The notes under the pieces were generated by a model. It saw only the letters and a program-made list of their open reading frames with translations, was not told the DNA's origin and did not search any database. Position numbers and translations under genes: made by a program. Of a DNA stretch of 7,268 nt, positions 1 to 5,872 are shown one piece after another. The stretch spans positions 1 through 7,268 of the forward strand of contig CAIPGJ010000801.1 of the NCBI GenBank assembly GCA_903864555.1. Reading direction: 5' to 3'. Source of the stretch: an uncultured Pseudomonadota bacterium (lineage in GTDB: Bacteria > Pseudomonadota > Gammaproteobacteria > Burkholderiales > SG8-39). The stretch's first letter is position 1. Every line of letters begins with the position of its first letter.

Positions 1-2
1 CG

Positions 3-270
3 CCATGCGATACCGGCCTAGATTATCCGCTGGCATACTGTTTGTAGGCTCAAAAGACTCTATCTGGATGCCAATACGATCGTCTCGGAAATGACGGTCG
101 TTAGCGATGCTTTTCGTACCCGCGTGGAAGGGGTCATTTTCGGCGCCACCTTGATCAGAATCAACCCGGTCAACAATGACACCTATGAAGTCACGCTCTC
201 GCTTAACCGCAGTGCGATCAACGATCTGCGGGTGCTCTATGCGGAGCAGTTGTCAGGCAGGCGGCGCTAA
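3..270 (+). pseudogene. LPP20/FlgP-like flagellar lipoprotein, 3' remnant, frameshifted
   Basis: The last ~70 codons (frame 1, 61-270, stop TAA 268-270) read YLDANTIVSEM, then VSDAFRTRVEGVIFGATL, then DTYEVTLSL and NDLRVLYAEQ. This resembles the C-terminal half of LPP20-family lipoproteins such as FlgP, which form an outer-membrane-associated flagellar ring. Upstream, frame 1 stops at 19-21. The family-like residues instead continue in frame 3 (LAYCL, TAG stop at 45-47, then AQ). Removing one A from the AAAA run at 52-55 joins the frames and gives AQRLYLDANT, the expected family pattern. The gene therefore shows a +1 frameshift and a premature stop. An ATG at 91 could start a 59-residue fragment, but that would lack the lipobox and most of the domain. 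The stop lies 4 bases before the FlgT-like start, as expected for a flgP-flgT operon. It may be a true pseudogene or poor sequence at a contig edge; the 5' part lies outside the window. Confidence 0.6.
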
Positions 271-274
271 GGCC

Positions 275-1531
275 ATGGACTCGGCCGCGAAAGGGCCGCC
301 TTCACCGGCCTTTGCTGGCAGCCAAGGGCTCTGCGGTGTCGCGCTAAGCTTTGCGCTCGCCTTTCTGCCTCTGACTACGCTTGCGCAATCCTCCCCAGCG
401 CTGCAGCAGGTGCCGCCTATGCAGCAGGGGGGGCAAGCGGGGCCAAGCGGGCAGGGTGGGCAGACCCCCGTCAGTGCTGAAGCGAGGCTAGAGGCGCTGC
501 GCCATGCTCTCATCGACAAGGCACTCAAGGGCCCGACTCGCATTCGCTCGGCGGCCTGGGTTGACGAGAGCGGCGCCCTTCGCGAGAACGTGCAGATTAA
601 TTCTGAAGTCACACTGCGCGGTATTCGCATGCTGTCCTACCTGGATCAGGGCGCCCCTGAGCAAACCCGTCTGCAGCTTGAGGCCGAAACTTCGCTCAGA
701 AGGCTGGGCGCGCGGGATTGCAGCACGCCCACCACAGGCCCACGCCTGAAGCGCCATGCGGCCTTGATTGCTCATGTCACGCCCGCTAACGGCCGATCGG
801 GCTATCACTTTGTGCCAGAACTCGGCGAGGAGGCGCAAGCCTTGCTGCTCAAGCTGTTTGCGGCAGACGAGGCGTGGGTGGTGACGCTTTTGGGCCCCGA
901 GGGCAGTGCCTATGAGCAGGCGCTACGGGGCGGTGATCGTCACATGCCGCGAGCCAGTCCCTACGCATTGCGACTGAGCCTGGCAGCGGGGGAGGCGGCA
1001 AAGTTGGCCCCCATGGAGCAGACGATGCGGGATTGGTCGCGCGCAGTGCGAGGTGAAAAACCAAGCCTGCTCGCCCTGCCGGTGCGCGTTTCGCTGCAGC
1101 TTGAGGACCGTTCATCGGGGCGCATCCTTTGGCGCAATGAGGCGCTGATCAACTATCCAGAAGTGCCGGTCAGCATGGTGCGCGGTCCGCTGCCGGCAGA
1201 ACTGATAGTCGCGCTAGAGTTGAGTTTAAAGAATGGGCAGAAGGCCCTGCGAGAGGCGCTGGCCTGCGAACCGCTGCAGTTTGCCACCACCTCGAGTCAA
1301 GCAGACCAATTCACCCTTGCCGCCGGGTCCCGTGTCGGGCTACGTGCAGGCGACCAGTTGCTGCTGGTGGACCGGACACGCTTCCCGGGCAATATGCTGG
1401 AGAAGGGTTCGCTGGATAAAGCGGCACTGATCGAGATTCAGTCGGTCTCAGAGGACCAGGCGCTGGCGCGGCGGGTTGCCGGTCCACAGCCGGTGGGGCT
1501 TCAGGGCAATCTGGTTGCGATGCCGCTCTAG
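275..1531 (+). CDS. flgT: FlgT-like flagellar assembly (H-ring) periplasmic protein
   Basis: This 418-residue secreted protein resembles FlgT, the periplasmic protein that builds the H ring around the LP ring and supports motor assembly in polar flagella. The ATG at 275 is preferred: it lies 4 bases after the upstream stop and is followed by a signal peptide (hydrophobic residues ~20-37, likely cleavage around LTTLA/QSS). The reading frame is open upstream to 176, but that stretch overlaps the FlgP-like gene. Residues 44-66 form a Gln/Gly/Pro linker. Residues ~68-147 match the FlgT N-domain, with the pattern ALxxALxxA and a repeated strand ending in LEAETSL. Residues ~150-328 are the middle domain, with LPVRVSLQLED and SGRILWRNEALINYPEV. 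Residues 331-418 match the C-domain, with CEPLQF, FTLAAGSRVGLRAGDQLLL and RFPGNMLEKGSLDKAAL. Cysteines 149 and 331 could pair. The product is well supported; the domain borders are approximate. Confidence 0.85.
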   Translation: MDSAAKGPPSPAFAGSQGLCGVALSFALAFLPLTTLAQSSPALQQVPPMQQGGQAGPSGQGGQTPVSAEARLEALRHALIDKALKGPTRIRSAAWVDESGALRENVQINSEVTLRGIRMLSYLDQGAPEQTRLQLEAETSLRRLGARDCSTPTTGPRLKRHAALIAHVTPANGRSGYHFVPELGEEAQALLLKLFAADEAWVVTLLGPEGSAYEQALRGGDRHMPRASPYALRLSLAAGEAAKLAPMEQTMRDWSRAVRGEKPSLLALPVRVSLQLEDRSSGRILWRNEALINYPEVPVSMVRGPLPAELIVALELSLKNGQKALREALACEPLQFATTSSQADQFTLAAGSRVGLRAGDQLLLVDRTRFPGNMLEKGSLDKAALIEIQSVSEDQALARRVAGPQPVGLQGNLVAMPL

Positions 1532-1715
1532 AGGGGCTCGATCTGCCACCCTGTTCTAAAGAGCCGAGTCGATCAAGGCTTAAAATGCGATCAGGGTTAA
1601 AAAGTGATCACGGCTAGAAGATCATCACGGCTAAAAGGTGATCCATGTTTCAAGCCCGGTTTGCGTCGCTCGCGCTATCCGGGCCTGGCGCAAGCCTTAA
1701 ACGGGGGGACAAGGC
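1532..1715 (+). other. flgT to LysM-gene intergenic region with possible RNA hairpin
   Basis: This 184-base gap breaks an otherwise tight gene string. It contains the 17-bp repeat and, after it, two competing stems: GGTTTGCG (1658-1665) can pair with CGCAAGCC (1689-1696) with one G-U pair, and GCCCGG (1654-1659) can pair with CCGGGC (1679-1684). Neither is followed by a T tract, so neither is a standard terminator. I see no convincing sigma54, sigma28 or sigma70 promoter here, so the downstream genes may depend on read-through. Confidence 0.35.
1569..1643 (+). repeat. 17-bp imperfect tandem repeat, four units plus a partial fifth
   Basis: Units lie at 1569-1586 (18 bases, one extra T), 1587-1603, 1604-1620 and 1621-1637, with a partial GTGATC at 1638-1643. 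The consensus is approximately GTGATCACGGCTAAAAG; every unit keeps ATCA and GG followed by an A-rich end. It fills the centre of the gap between the flgT-like and LysM-like genes and is not part of any convincing coding frame. It may be a slippage-derived minisatellite or a set of protein-binding sites; nothing in the sequence settles which. Confidence 0.8.
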
Positions 1716-2171
1716 ATGAATACCAAGCTGTGGGTAGTGGCGCTTCTCAACATGGGTGGGGTGCTGGCGTTTTTTGGCGCCATATCGGCACTCTCGCTCG
1801 CTGCGGCAGATCCGGTCAAAACTGCTGCGCTTCCCCAAGCACAGCGCTCAGGCGATGCCGTCTGGCTAGTGAAAAAAGGCGATACCCTGGATCGAATCAT
1901 TTCGCGGCGATTGGCCAGTCTGCCATTTAAACAGGATGTGCTGCGCCAAGCCCTGGCGGACAAGAACCCCGGTGTGTTCAAAGACGCGAAATCCGCGAAA
2001 ACCGCGAAGTTGATCGTGGGTTCCACCCTGCTGCTACCGACGCTAGCAGACTTTCAGCATCTATTGCCTGTCCCCGCTCAAGCGATGCTGCAGCAAAGCG
2101 AGCCGCAGCCGCTTCAGGAGCAAGCCGAGATGGAAGAAAATCCGCGACAAGGATGGGTGCGCTTCCCGTGA
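1716..2171 (+). CDS. Small membrane-anchored LysM/FimV-like protein
   Basis: This 151-residue protein has an N-terminal hydrophobic segment (residues ~5-31, from KLWVVALLNM to LSLAA), either a signal peptide or an uncleaved anchor. Residues ~49-109 form one LysM-like unit: VWLVKKGDTLDRII, then a helix with VLRQALADKNP, then AKLIVGSTLLLPT. The long spacing and the KNPGVF motif resemble the FimV/HubP-type LysM more than the short cell-wall hydrolase type. LysM units bind peptidoglycan glycan strands, and FimV/HubP proteins mark cell poles. The last ~40 residues are Gln/Glu/Pro-rich and have no clear domain. The ATG at 1716 follows a G-rich ribosome-binding site (GGGGGG, 1703-1708). It lies between flgT and fliK, so a role in placing or anchoring the flagellum in the wall is an inference from context. 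No enzyme motif is visible. Confidence 0.7.
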   Translation: MNTKLWVVALLNMGGVLAFFGAISALSLAAADPVKTAALPQAQRSGDAVWLVKKGDTLDRIISRRLASLPFKQDVLRQALADKNPGVFKDAKSAKTAKLIVGSTLLLPTLADFQHLLPVPAQAMLQQSEPQPLQEQAEMEENPRQGWVRFP

Positions 2172-2240
2172 TCTCTGCTGCCTACGGTGGGACGCTTTGC
2201 AGCGGCGCAATGGCCAGGTGTCACCACGCGTGCAGCCTGC

Positions 2241-2250
2241 GAGGCGCGCG
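2241..2250 (+). promoter_or_regulatory. Ribosome-binding site that decides the fliK start
   Basis: GAGG at 2241-2244 lies 6 bases before ATG 2251. The frame is open further upstream, with a possible TTG start at 2197, but that codon has no Shine-Dalgarno-like sequence at a usable distance. Confidence 0.6.
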
Positions 2251-4470
2251 ATGACGCCAAGTTTCGCCAGTGCAGTGCTGCCCGCGCAAGCCGCTGATGG
2301 TGCGGCGGATGCCAGTTTGCTCATGCACCTGTCCGGCATAGAGGCGCGCAGGCTAGGGTTGCAGCCAGGCCAATTGCTGCGAGGCGTGGTCAAGCCTGGC
2401 AGTTCGGGCTTGGTCTTGCTGGTGGGCGGTATGACTCTGCCGCTGCCCGCCGAAGCGACCGTGGGTGCAGGGGGCACGATCATGGTTCAGGCCTTGTTGA
2501 TGCGGGGCAGTTGGAGTCTTCGCCCCTTAGCAGGGGGGCACGGCGCACCGCTGTCGCCATCGATATCGACACCATCTTCGGGCTCGGGGTCCGATGCGCC
2601 TATTTTGCCGCAAAGCGCACGTGCCTCGGACCGAACGCCACTGTCGTCGCCAGTTCCGCTGCCACTGCAGAATTCTCTGGCATCGCTGGAATCACCCATG
2701 CGCTCACTTTCACCCGCCGGCCGCTTCATCACTGAATCAGCCACTTTGCCTGCTGCACGGGTAGCCGCGTCGGTGCCTGCGTCGGTGCTTGGTATGCAAC
2801 GCGCGCCCAGGGGGCTACGAACCGCCCAAGGCACAGAGGTTTTTCTGCCAGCGTTTCGTCCACAAGAGGCGGGCTATCCATCGCCATCGGAGCGCAGCTT
2901 GATGCCTCCCGCGGCCAGTTGGTTGCGGCGTTTGTCCACGACCGGCAGCCTGCCGCTGGTGGTCAGCGGCAGGCAAGCGCAAGCTGAACGGGCTACCCCG
3001 GCGGCCGTGTCCTTGCGGTCAGCAGATACCACTTATCAGCCTGTCGGGATTGCACCAATGCCTGCGACGCCCGCGACCACGGCGACGCCTGCGAGCGTGT
3101 CCCAGGGGTCAACAGAGTCGACCTATCCGCCTGTCAGGCGCGCACCAAGCCCGGCGGGATTCAGCAGATTGATGAAGTTGGGCGGCGGTGCGGCGCCCGG
3201 TGTGTCGGCTGATGCAAGTAAGGCCCAAGCCAGCAAGGCCGGGGAATCGAAGGCAGATGGTGAGCGGCTTCCAGGGCAGTGGCCATCGACGCCCAGTATG
3301 ACGGCCCATTCCCGGGCGGCCTTTGATGGCCGGGTAAGCCCCCCTACGTCGTCGCCCCCGGCGAACCGACTGCCTACCGAGTCCATTGGAGAACCACCCG
3401 TGCTGGGAATAGACGCCGTCGCAGTTGCCAACCGCCCCAGCATGCCCAATCCCGAATTAAGCGCGGTTCGCATGAGCGATCCGGTGGCGCGCGACCTTGG
3501 CCTGCGCGACGGGGCGATTGTCCAGGGAGCGGTCAAGGCGGATGGAGATGGGTTAAAACTACTCATCAACGGCTTGCTGCTCCCGCTGCCCGAAGGCCGT
3601 GGACTGGTGGCCGGAGACACCCCCACGTTCCGCGTTGTGCAGTCACCAGAGGGTTTGCTCCTACAGCCACTGCGGTCGCCAACGACGGTCCGGCCGCCCT
3701 TACCCCCCGTTGCCCCGGCATTGACGCCCCCCTTGGCCCACAACAAGCTGTTGTCCCTGCTGCTGCACCCAGCCGGGCTGACCGCCCTGACGCAGCTGCT
3801 GTCGAGTGGCCTTCTGGAAAAGGCGCGCGCAGCGTTCAATGGGTCCGAACTGAGCGCCGCGTTACGCCCGTCTATGTCACGGCTGAACTCGGCCAGTCTT
3901 CGCCGAGCGGTGGCCGAGTCGGGCCTGTGGGCTGAGGCGTCAATGGCCGAAGGCAAGGCCCCATTGGAGCACGATACTAAACTATTGCTATCGAAGTTGA
4001 TGAGTGATCCGGCGCTCGATCTCACCGCAAGAGAGGCGCTGGGGCGGGGGTTGGAGGACATCGAGTCCGCACAACTCCAGGCGGTTCAGGCACAGGCCAA
4101 TCACGAACTCCTCCTGAATCTGGTGCTGCCTTTCTCCGATGCCAACCCGGTGCGGCTGAGTTTCCACCGCCCGGCGCCCAGCCGGGAACAGCCCAACCCG
4201 CCTTACACCGTCAACCTCCACTCCCGTAACGATATCCTTGGGGAAATCTGGCTCAAGACGGCGATCACCGACAGCACACAGGTTGACATGACCATGTGGG
4301 CGAGCCGACCTGAAGTCGCCGCGGCCGCCAACAAGGGTTCCCCAACGCTGGCCATGGAGCTTGAGCGGGCAGGGCTGAGGATGAATTCATTCGTGATCTA
4401 CAACAGCGCCAGGCAGGACGAGCCCGCTCATTTTGCCTTGCCTGGCGCGATCCTTGATCTGCTCACCTGA
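2251..4470 (+). CDS. fliK: FliK flagellar hook-length control protein
   Basis: This 739-residue protein (757 from the weaker TTG at 2197) has the shape of FliK, the exported ruler that stops hook growth and makes FlhB switch to filament substrates. The C-terminal domain (~617-739) carries LLNLVLPFSDANPVRLSF, NDILGEIWLKTAI, MTMWASRPEVA and LERAGLRMNSFVIYNS, matching the FliK C-terminal family. Residues ~95-400 are Pro/Ser/Ala/Thr-rich and probably disordered, as expected for a ruler. Two similar ~68-residue modules frame this stretch: residues 27-94 and 408-475 share ARxLGL, GxVK, GLxLL, LPLP and a terminal LxPL. A 90-base-spaced direct repeat lies in the linker. The protein is longer than the ~400-residue enteric FliK, though long versions are known. 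The next gene, an FlhB C-domain protein, starts 9 bases later and is the expected functional partner. The family call rests mostly on the C-terminus. Confidence 0.88.
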   Translation: MTPSFASAVLPAQAADGAADASLLMHLSGIEARRLGLQPGQLLRGVVKPGSSGLVLLVGGMTLPLPAEATVGAGGTIMVQALLMRGSWSLRPLAGGHGAPLSPSISTPSSGSGSDAPILPQSARASDRTPLSSPVPLPLQNSLASLESPMRSLSPAGRFITESATLPAARVAASVPASVLGMQRAPRGLRTAQGTEVFLPAFRPQEAGYPSPSERSLMPPAASWLRRLSTTGSLPLVVSGRQAQAERATPAAVSLRSADTTYQPVGIAPMPATPATTATPASVSQGSTESTYPPVRRAPSPAGFSRLMKLGGGAAPGVSADASKAQASKAGESKADGERLPGQWPSTPSMTAHSRAAFDGRVSPPTSSPPANRLPTESIGEPPVLGIDAVAVANRPSMPNPELSAVRMSDPVARDLGLRDGAIVQGAVKADGDGLKLLINGLLLPLPEGRGLVAGDTPTFRVVQSPEGLLLQPLRSPTTVRPPLPPVAPALTPPLAHNKLLSLLLHPAGLTALTQLLSSGLLEKARAAFNGSELSAALRPSMSRLNSASLRRAVAESGLWAEASMAEGKAPLEHDTKLLLSKLMSDPALDLTAREALGRGLEDIESAQLQAVQAQANHELLLNLVLPFSDANPVRLSFHRPAPSREQPNPPYTVNLHSRNDILGEIWLKTAITDSTQVDMTMWASRPEVAAAANKGSPTLAMELERAGLRMNSFVIYNSARQDEPAHFALPGAILDLLT
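2329..2532 (+). repeat. FliK internal module, copy 1
   Basis: This encodes residues 27-94 of FliK (2251 start), from LSGIEARRLGLQPGQ to SWSLRPL. It aligns without gaps to copy 2 at 3472-3675, sharing ARxLGL, GxVK, GLxLL, GxxLPLP and a final LxPL. Similarity is clear in protein and weak in DNA, so the duplication looks old. Confidence 0.7.
2991..3156 (+). repeat. Imperfect direct repeat in the fliK linker, 90-base spacing
   Basis: Bases 2991-3060 recur at 3081-3150; over 3001-3060 versus 3091-3150 I count 43 of 60 identical. The repeat is in frame: the peptides contain TTYQPVGIAPMPA and STYPPVRRAPSPA. A spacing of 30 codons means that gaining or losing a unit would change ruler length without a frameshift. 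Confidence 0.7.
3472..3675 (+). repeat. FliK internal module, copy 2
   Basis: This encodes residues 408-475 of FliK, from MSDPVARDLGLRDGA to GLLLQPL, the second copy of the module at 2329-2532. Both look like small beta-rich units of the kind seen before the C-terminal domain in other FliK proteins. Confidence 0.7.
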
Positions 4471-4479
4471 GGAGAGGCC
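4471..4479 (+). promoter_or_regulatory. Strong ribosome-binding site of the FlhB-like gene
   Basis: GGAGAGG (4471-4477) lies directly after the fliK TGA (4468-4470) and 2 bases before ATG 4480; its GGAG core is 5 bases from the start codon. It supports translation coupled to fliK. Confidence 0.7.
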
Positions 4480-4779
4480 ATGAAATCGACCAAGCAGGCC
4501 GTTGCAGTGGAGTATGGACAGCGGCAAACGCCCGTGCTGACGGCCATCGGCAGCGGCGAAGTCGCCGAGCGCATCATCGAAGAGGCGCGCCGGCGTGGCG
4601 TCTACATCACCAGCGACCCGCAACTGGTCGGCCTGCTTGGGCAACTTGAACTCGATCAGGAAATACCCGAGCAGTTGTATGCCGCCGTTGCTGCGGTCTT
4701 GTCTTGGGCTTACTGGCTCAAGGGCATGGTGCCCGGGGACGAAAAAGGGGCTGATCCAGGAGTTCAGGCATCCTCGTAA
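4480..4779 (+). CDS. Stand-alone FlhB C-terminal-domain protein (FlhX/FhlB type)
   Basis: This 99-residue cytoplasmic protein matches the C-terminal cytoplasmic domain of FlhB, the switch protein of the flagellar type III export gate. Residues ~5-82 carry AVAVEY, LTAIGSGEVAERIIEEARRRGV, a DPQLVGLLGQLEL stretch, then QEIPEQLYAAVAAVLSWAYWL, which follow FlhB from just after its self-cleavage site. The NPTH cleavage motif that would precede AVA is absent (the residues are MKSTKQ), and there are no membrane helices. It therefore resembles the PTH-side fragment that full-length FlhB makes by cleavage. Proteins of this type are often encoded next to fliK and can partly replace the FlhB C-domain. 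Here the gene follows fliK by 9 bases with a strong ribosome-binding site, so the two are probably co-translated. Its 3' end overlaps the end of flgN on the other strand by 16 bases. Confidence 0.85.
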   Translation: MKSTKQAVAVEYGQRQTPVLTAIGSGEVAERIIEEARRRGVYITSDPQLVGLLGQLELDQEIPEQLYAAVAAVLSWAYWLKGMVPGDEKGADPGVQASS

Positions 4780-5303
4780 CCGCGGCCGTGACCGCGGCGA
4801 TAGCCGGACATGCGCCCTAAACGATCATAGACTTCGATCGACGATGCATTGTCGCTGTTCTGCAGCACCTTCAGGGTGGCGCTGATACTCTCGAGCTTGC
4901 TGCGGATGAGAATCGCGTTTCGCTGGTGGGAGTCGCGGCATGCGCTCATGCGCGTCTGGAAGGTTTCCCATTGAGTCAATTGCTCATCGGCAAGCAGCAA
5001 CTGCCCATCGGGGCTGGCCGTCTCGGCGAACGCCTTCATGAAATTCCCCAGAAGGAGTAGGGCTCGCTCCTTGGCAGGCTGCAGGGTCTCAAAGCTGCCC
5101 AGATCTTGCACCCGGATTGCTTCGAACTCCGCCTGGAGCAGATGCTGCAAGCGCAGCGCCTCCTCGCAGGCTGCCGGCAGGGATAGAGGCAGCGGGATTC
5201 CTGGATTAACCAAAGGCGTCCATTTCAATGCATCCTGTTCAACTGGCTTGGCGCCCAATGGCGATTCGCTTAGCCGCCAGTCGGCTTCGTCGCTAGCCGC
5301 CAA
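4764..5303 (-). CDS. flgN: FlgN chaperone for the hook-filament junction proteins
   Basis: FlgN is the cytoplasmic export chaperone that binds FlgK and FlgL and delivers them to the export gate. The 179-residue frame has FlgN character: a helical, coiled-coil-like body (residues ~44-150, including ALRLQHLLQAEFEAI and QRNAILIRSKLESISATLKVL) and a typical tail, EVYDRLGRMSGYRRGHGRGY. The start is uncertain because no ATG lies before residue 89. The first start codon after the upstream stop is TTG at 5303, which lacks a clear ribosome-binding site. TTG at 5228 has AGGA 4 bases upstream and would give a 154-residue protein, close to the usual family length and lacking an N-terminal stretch that does not look conserved. 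The gene follows flgM by 25 bases (TTG 5303) and is probably co-transcribed with it. Its last 16 bases overlap the FlhB-like gene. Confidence 0.85.
   Translation of the reverse strand: MAASDEADWRLSESPLGAKPVEQDALKWTPLVNPGIPLPLSLPAACEEALRLQHLLQAEFEAIRVQDLGSFETLQPAKERALLLLGNFMKAFAETASPDGQLLLADEQLTQWETFQTRMSACRDSHQRNAILIRSKLESISATLKVLQNSDNASSIEVYDRLGRMSGYRRGHGRGYEDA
4780..4797. terminator. Inverted repeat at the convergent gene junction, possible weak terminator
   Basis: CCGCGG at 4780-4785 and 4792-4797 can form a 6-bp GC stem with a 6-base loop, starting directly after the TAA of the FlhB-like gene. There is no T tract on either strand, and the bases also encode the Arg/Gly-rich tail of FlgN, so the repeat could simply reflect coding. 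Its position between converging operons is the only other support. Confidence 0.25.
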
Positions 5304-5328
5304 CCGGCTTAGTCTCTATCCGCTCAGC

Positions 5329-5634
5329 TTAGTCCGCTGCGCCAGAGTCCTGGCTGCGGCCACTATTGACCATCCTCTCCAAAGCAGCAAAACTGGCCGC
5401 CATTTTTTTGGAATCCAGGGGATAGCTGCCGTTGGAAATGGCCTCTTTGATGGACGCCACCTTGGCGGCGTCAAAACCGGATTCGGCCTCTAACAACTTG
5501 TCTGTCGAACCCACCTCCAGCGCGTCATGCCTTGCCGCAGACGTGGCCGCGGGCTTTGCCTCCGGAGCGCGAGATTTGACCGAGTTGGTGAAGCTTGCGC
5601 CGACTGGCTTGGTATTGGCTATACCGTCTGTCAT
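5329..5634 (-). CDS. flgM: FlgM anti-sigma28 factor
   Basis: FlgM binds sigma28 (FliA) and keeps late flagellar genes off until the hook is complete, when it is exported. This 101-residue protein has a loose, Ala/Ser-rich N-terminal half and a C-terminal anti-sigma region (~residues 54-89, FDAAKVASIKEAISNGSYPLDS followed by KKMAASFAALERMV), which matches the family. The ATG at 5634 is chosen over an in-frame TTG at 5649 because AGAGG (5645-5641) lies 6 bases before it. The N-terminus contains the KPV segment commonly seen in FlgM. flgN follows downstream, and a sigma28-type promoter lies ~70 bases upstream, which would give the usual negative feedback loop. Confidence 0.9.
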   Translation of the reverse strand: MTDGIANTKPVGASFTNSVKSRAPEAKPAATSAARHDALEVGSTDKLLEAESGFDAAKVASIKEAISNGSYPLDSKKMAASFAALERMVNSGRSQDSGAAD

Positions 5635-5640
5635 GATGAA

Positions 5641-5645
5641 CCTCT
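5641..5645 (-). promoter_or_regulatory. Ribosome-binding site of flgM
   Basis: AGAGG on the minus strand lies 6 bases upstream of ATG 5634. This is what selects that ATG over the TTG at 5649. Confidence 0.65.
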
Positions 5646-5702
5646 GCAAAAGAAAGCGGGGTCGGAATGCTTATCAAGAGAGTTCCCGCTTTTACGGTAT
5701 AC

Positions 5703-5729
5703 CAATCGGAAGCTCGGCCGATTTCTATA
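5703..5729 (-). promoter_or_regulatory. Candidate sigma28 (FliA) promoter of flgM
   Basis: On the minus strand, TATAGAAA (5729-5722), an 11-base spacer (5721-5711) and TCCGATTG (5710-5703) match the layout of the enteric sigma28 consensus TAAAGTTT-N11-GCCGATAA. The CCGAT core is kept and the spacing is exact. Transcription would begin around 5697, about 60 bases before the flgM start. A sigma28 promoter at flgM is well known in other bacteria. Confidence 0.6.
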
Positions 5730-5872
5730 GCGGGTTTTTAAAATATGTTTATTAACACGCTCAGGCTACGCTATAAAATATAAAAATCGTTATTTTTCAT
5801 TGCATTAGAAAATGATACGACAGTGTTACATCAGGCTTCTAGATGGCTTCCGCCACAATGTGAATTAAATTT

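Larger units (their letters stand above)
5635..5872. other. AT-rich intergenic region between flgA and flgM
   Basis: These ~240 bases are much richer in A and T than the surrounding genes, most strongly at 5730-5875. I see no gene here. The region holds the flgM ribosome-binding site and the sigma28 promoter candidate. An AT-only inverted repeat (AAAAAT 5782-5787, ATTTTT 5792-5797) could form a weak hairpin downstream of flgA. A small inverted repeat (AATCGG 5704-5709, CCGATT 5718-5723) overlaps the promoter. Confidence 0.5.

Noticed and set aside
1569..1643. CRISPR array
   Set aside because: The 17-base units are directly adjacent with no unique spacers, and no cas genes are in the window.
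1604..1930. Plus-strand frame of 108 codons across the repeat and the LysM-like gene
   Set aside because: It overlaps the better-supported LysM-like gene in another frame, starts within the tandem repeat and has no protein-like features.
3123..4061. Long open frame of 312 codons on the minus strand inside fliK
   Set aside because: It is a GC-driven shadow: Ser/Pro/Gly/Arg-rich, with no recognisable domain, and lies under a gene with clear FliK features.
5038..5493. Plus-strand frame opposite flgN and flgM
   Set aside because: It lies antisense to two recognisable genes, and its translation is Arg/Ser-rich without any motif.
5782..5797. Intrinsic terminator after flgA
   Set aside because: The stem is made only of A-T pairs and has no GC core, so it is unlikely to terminate transcription well.
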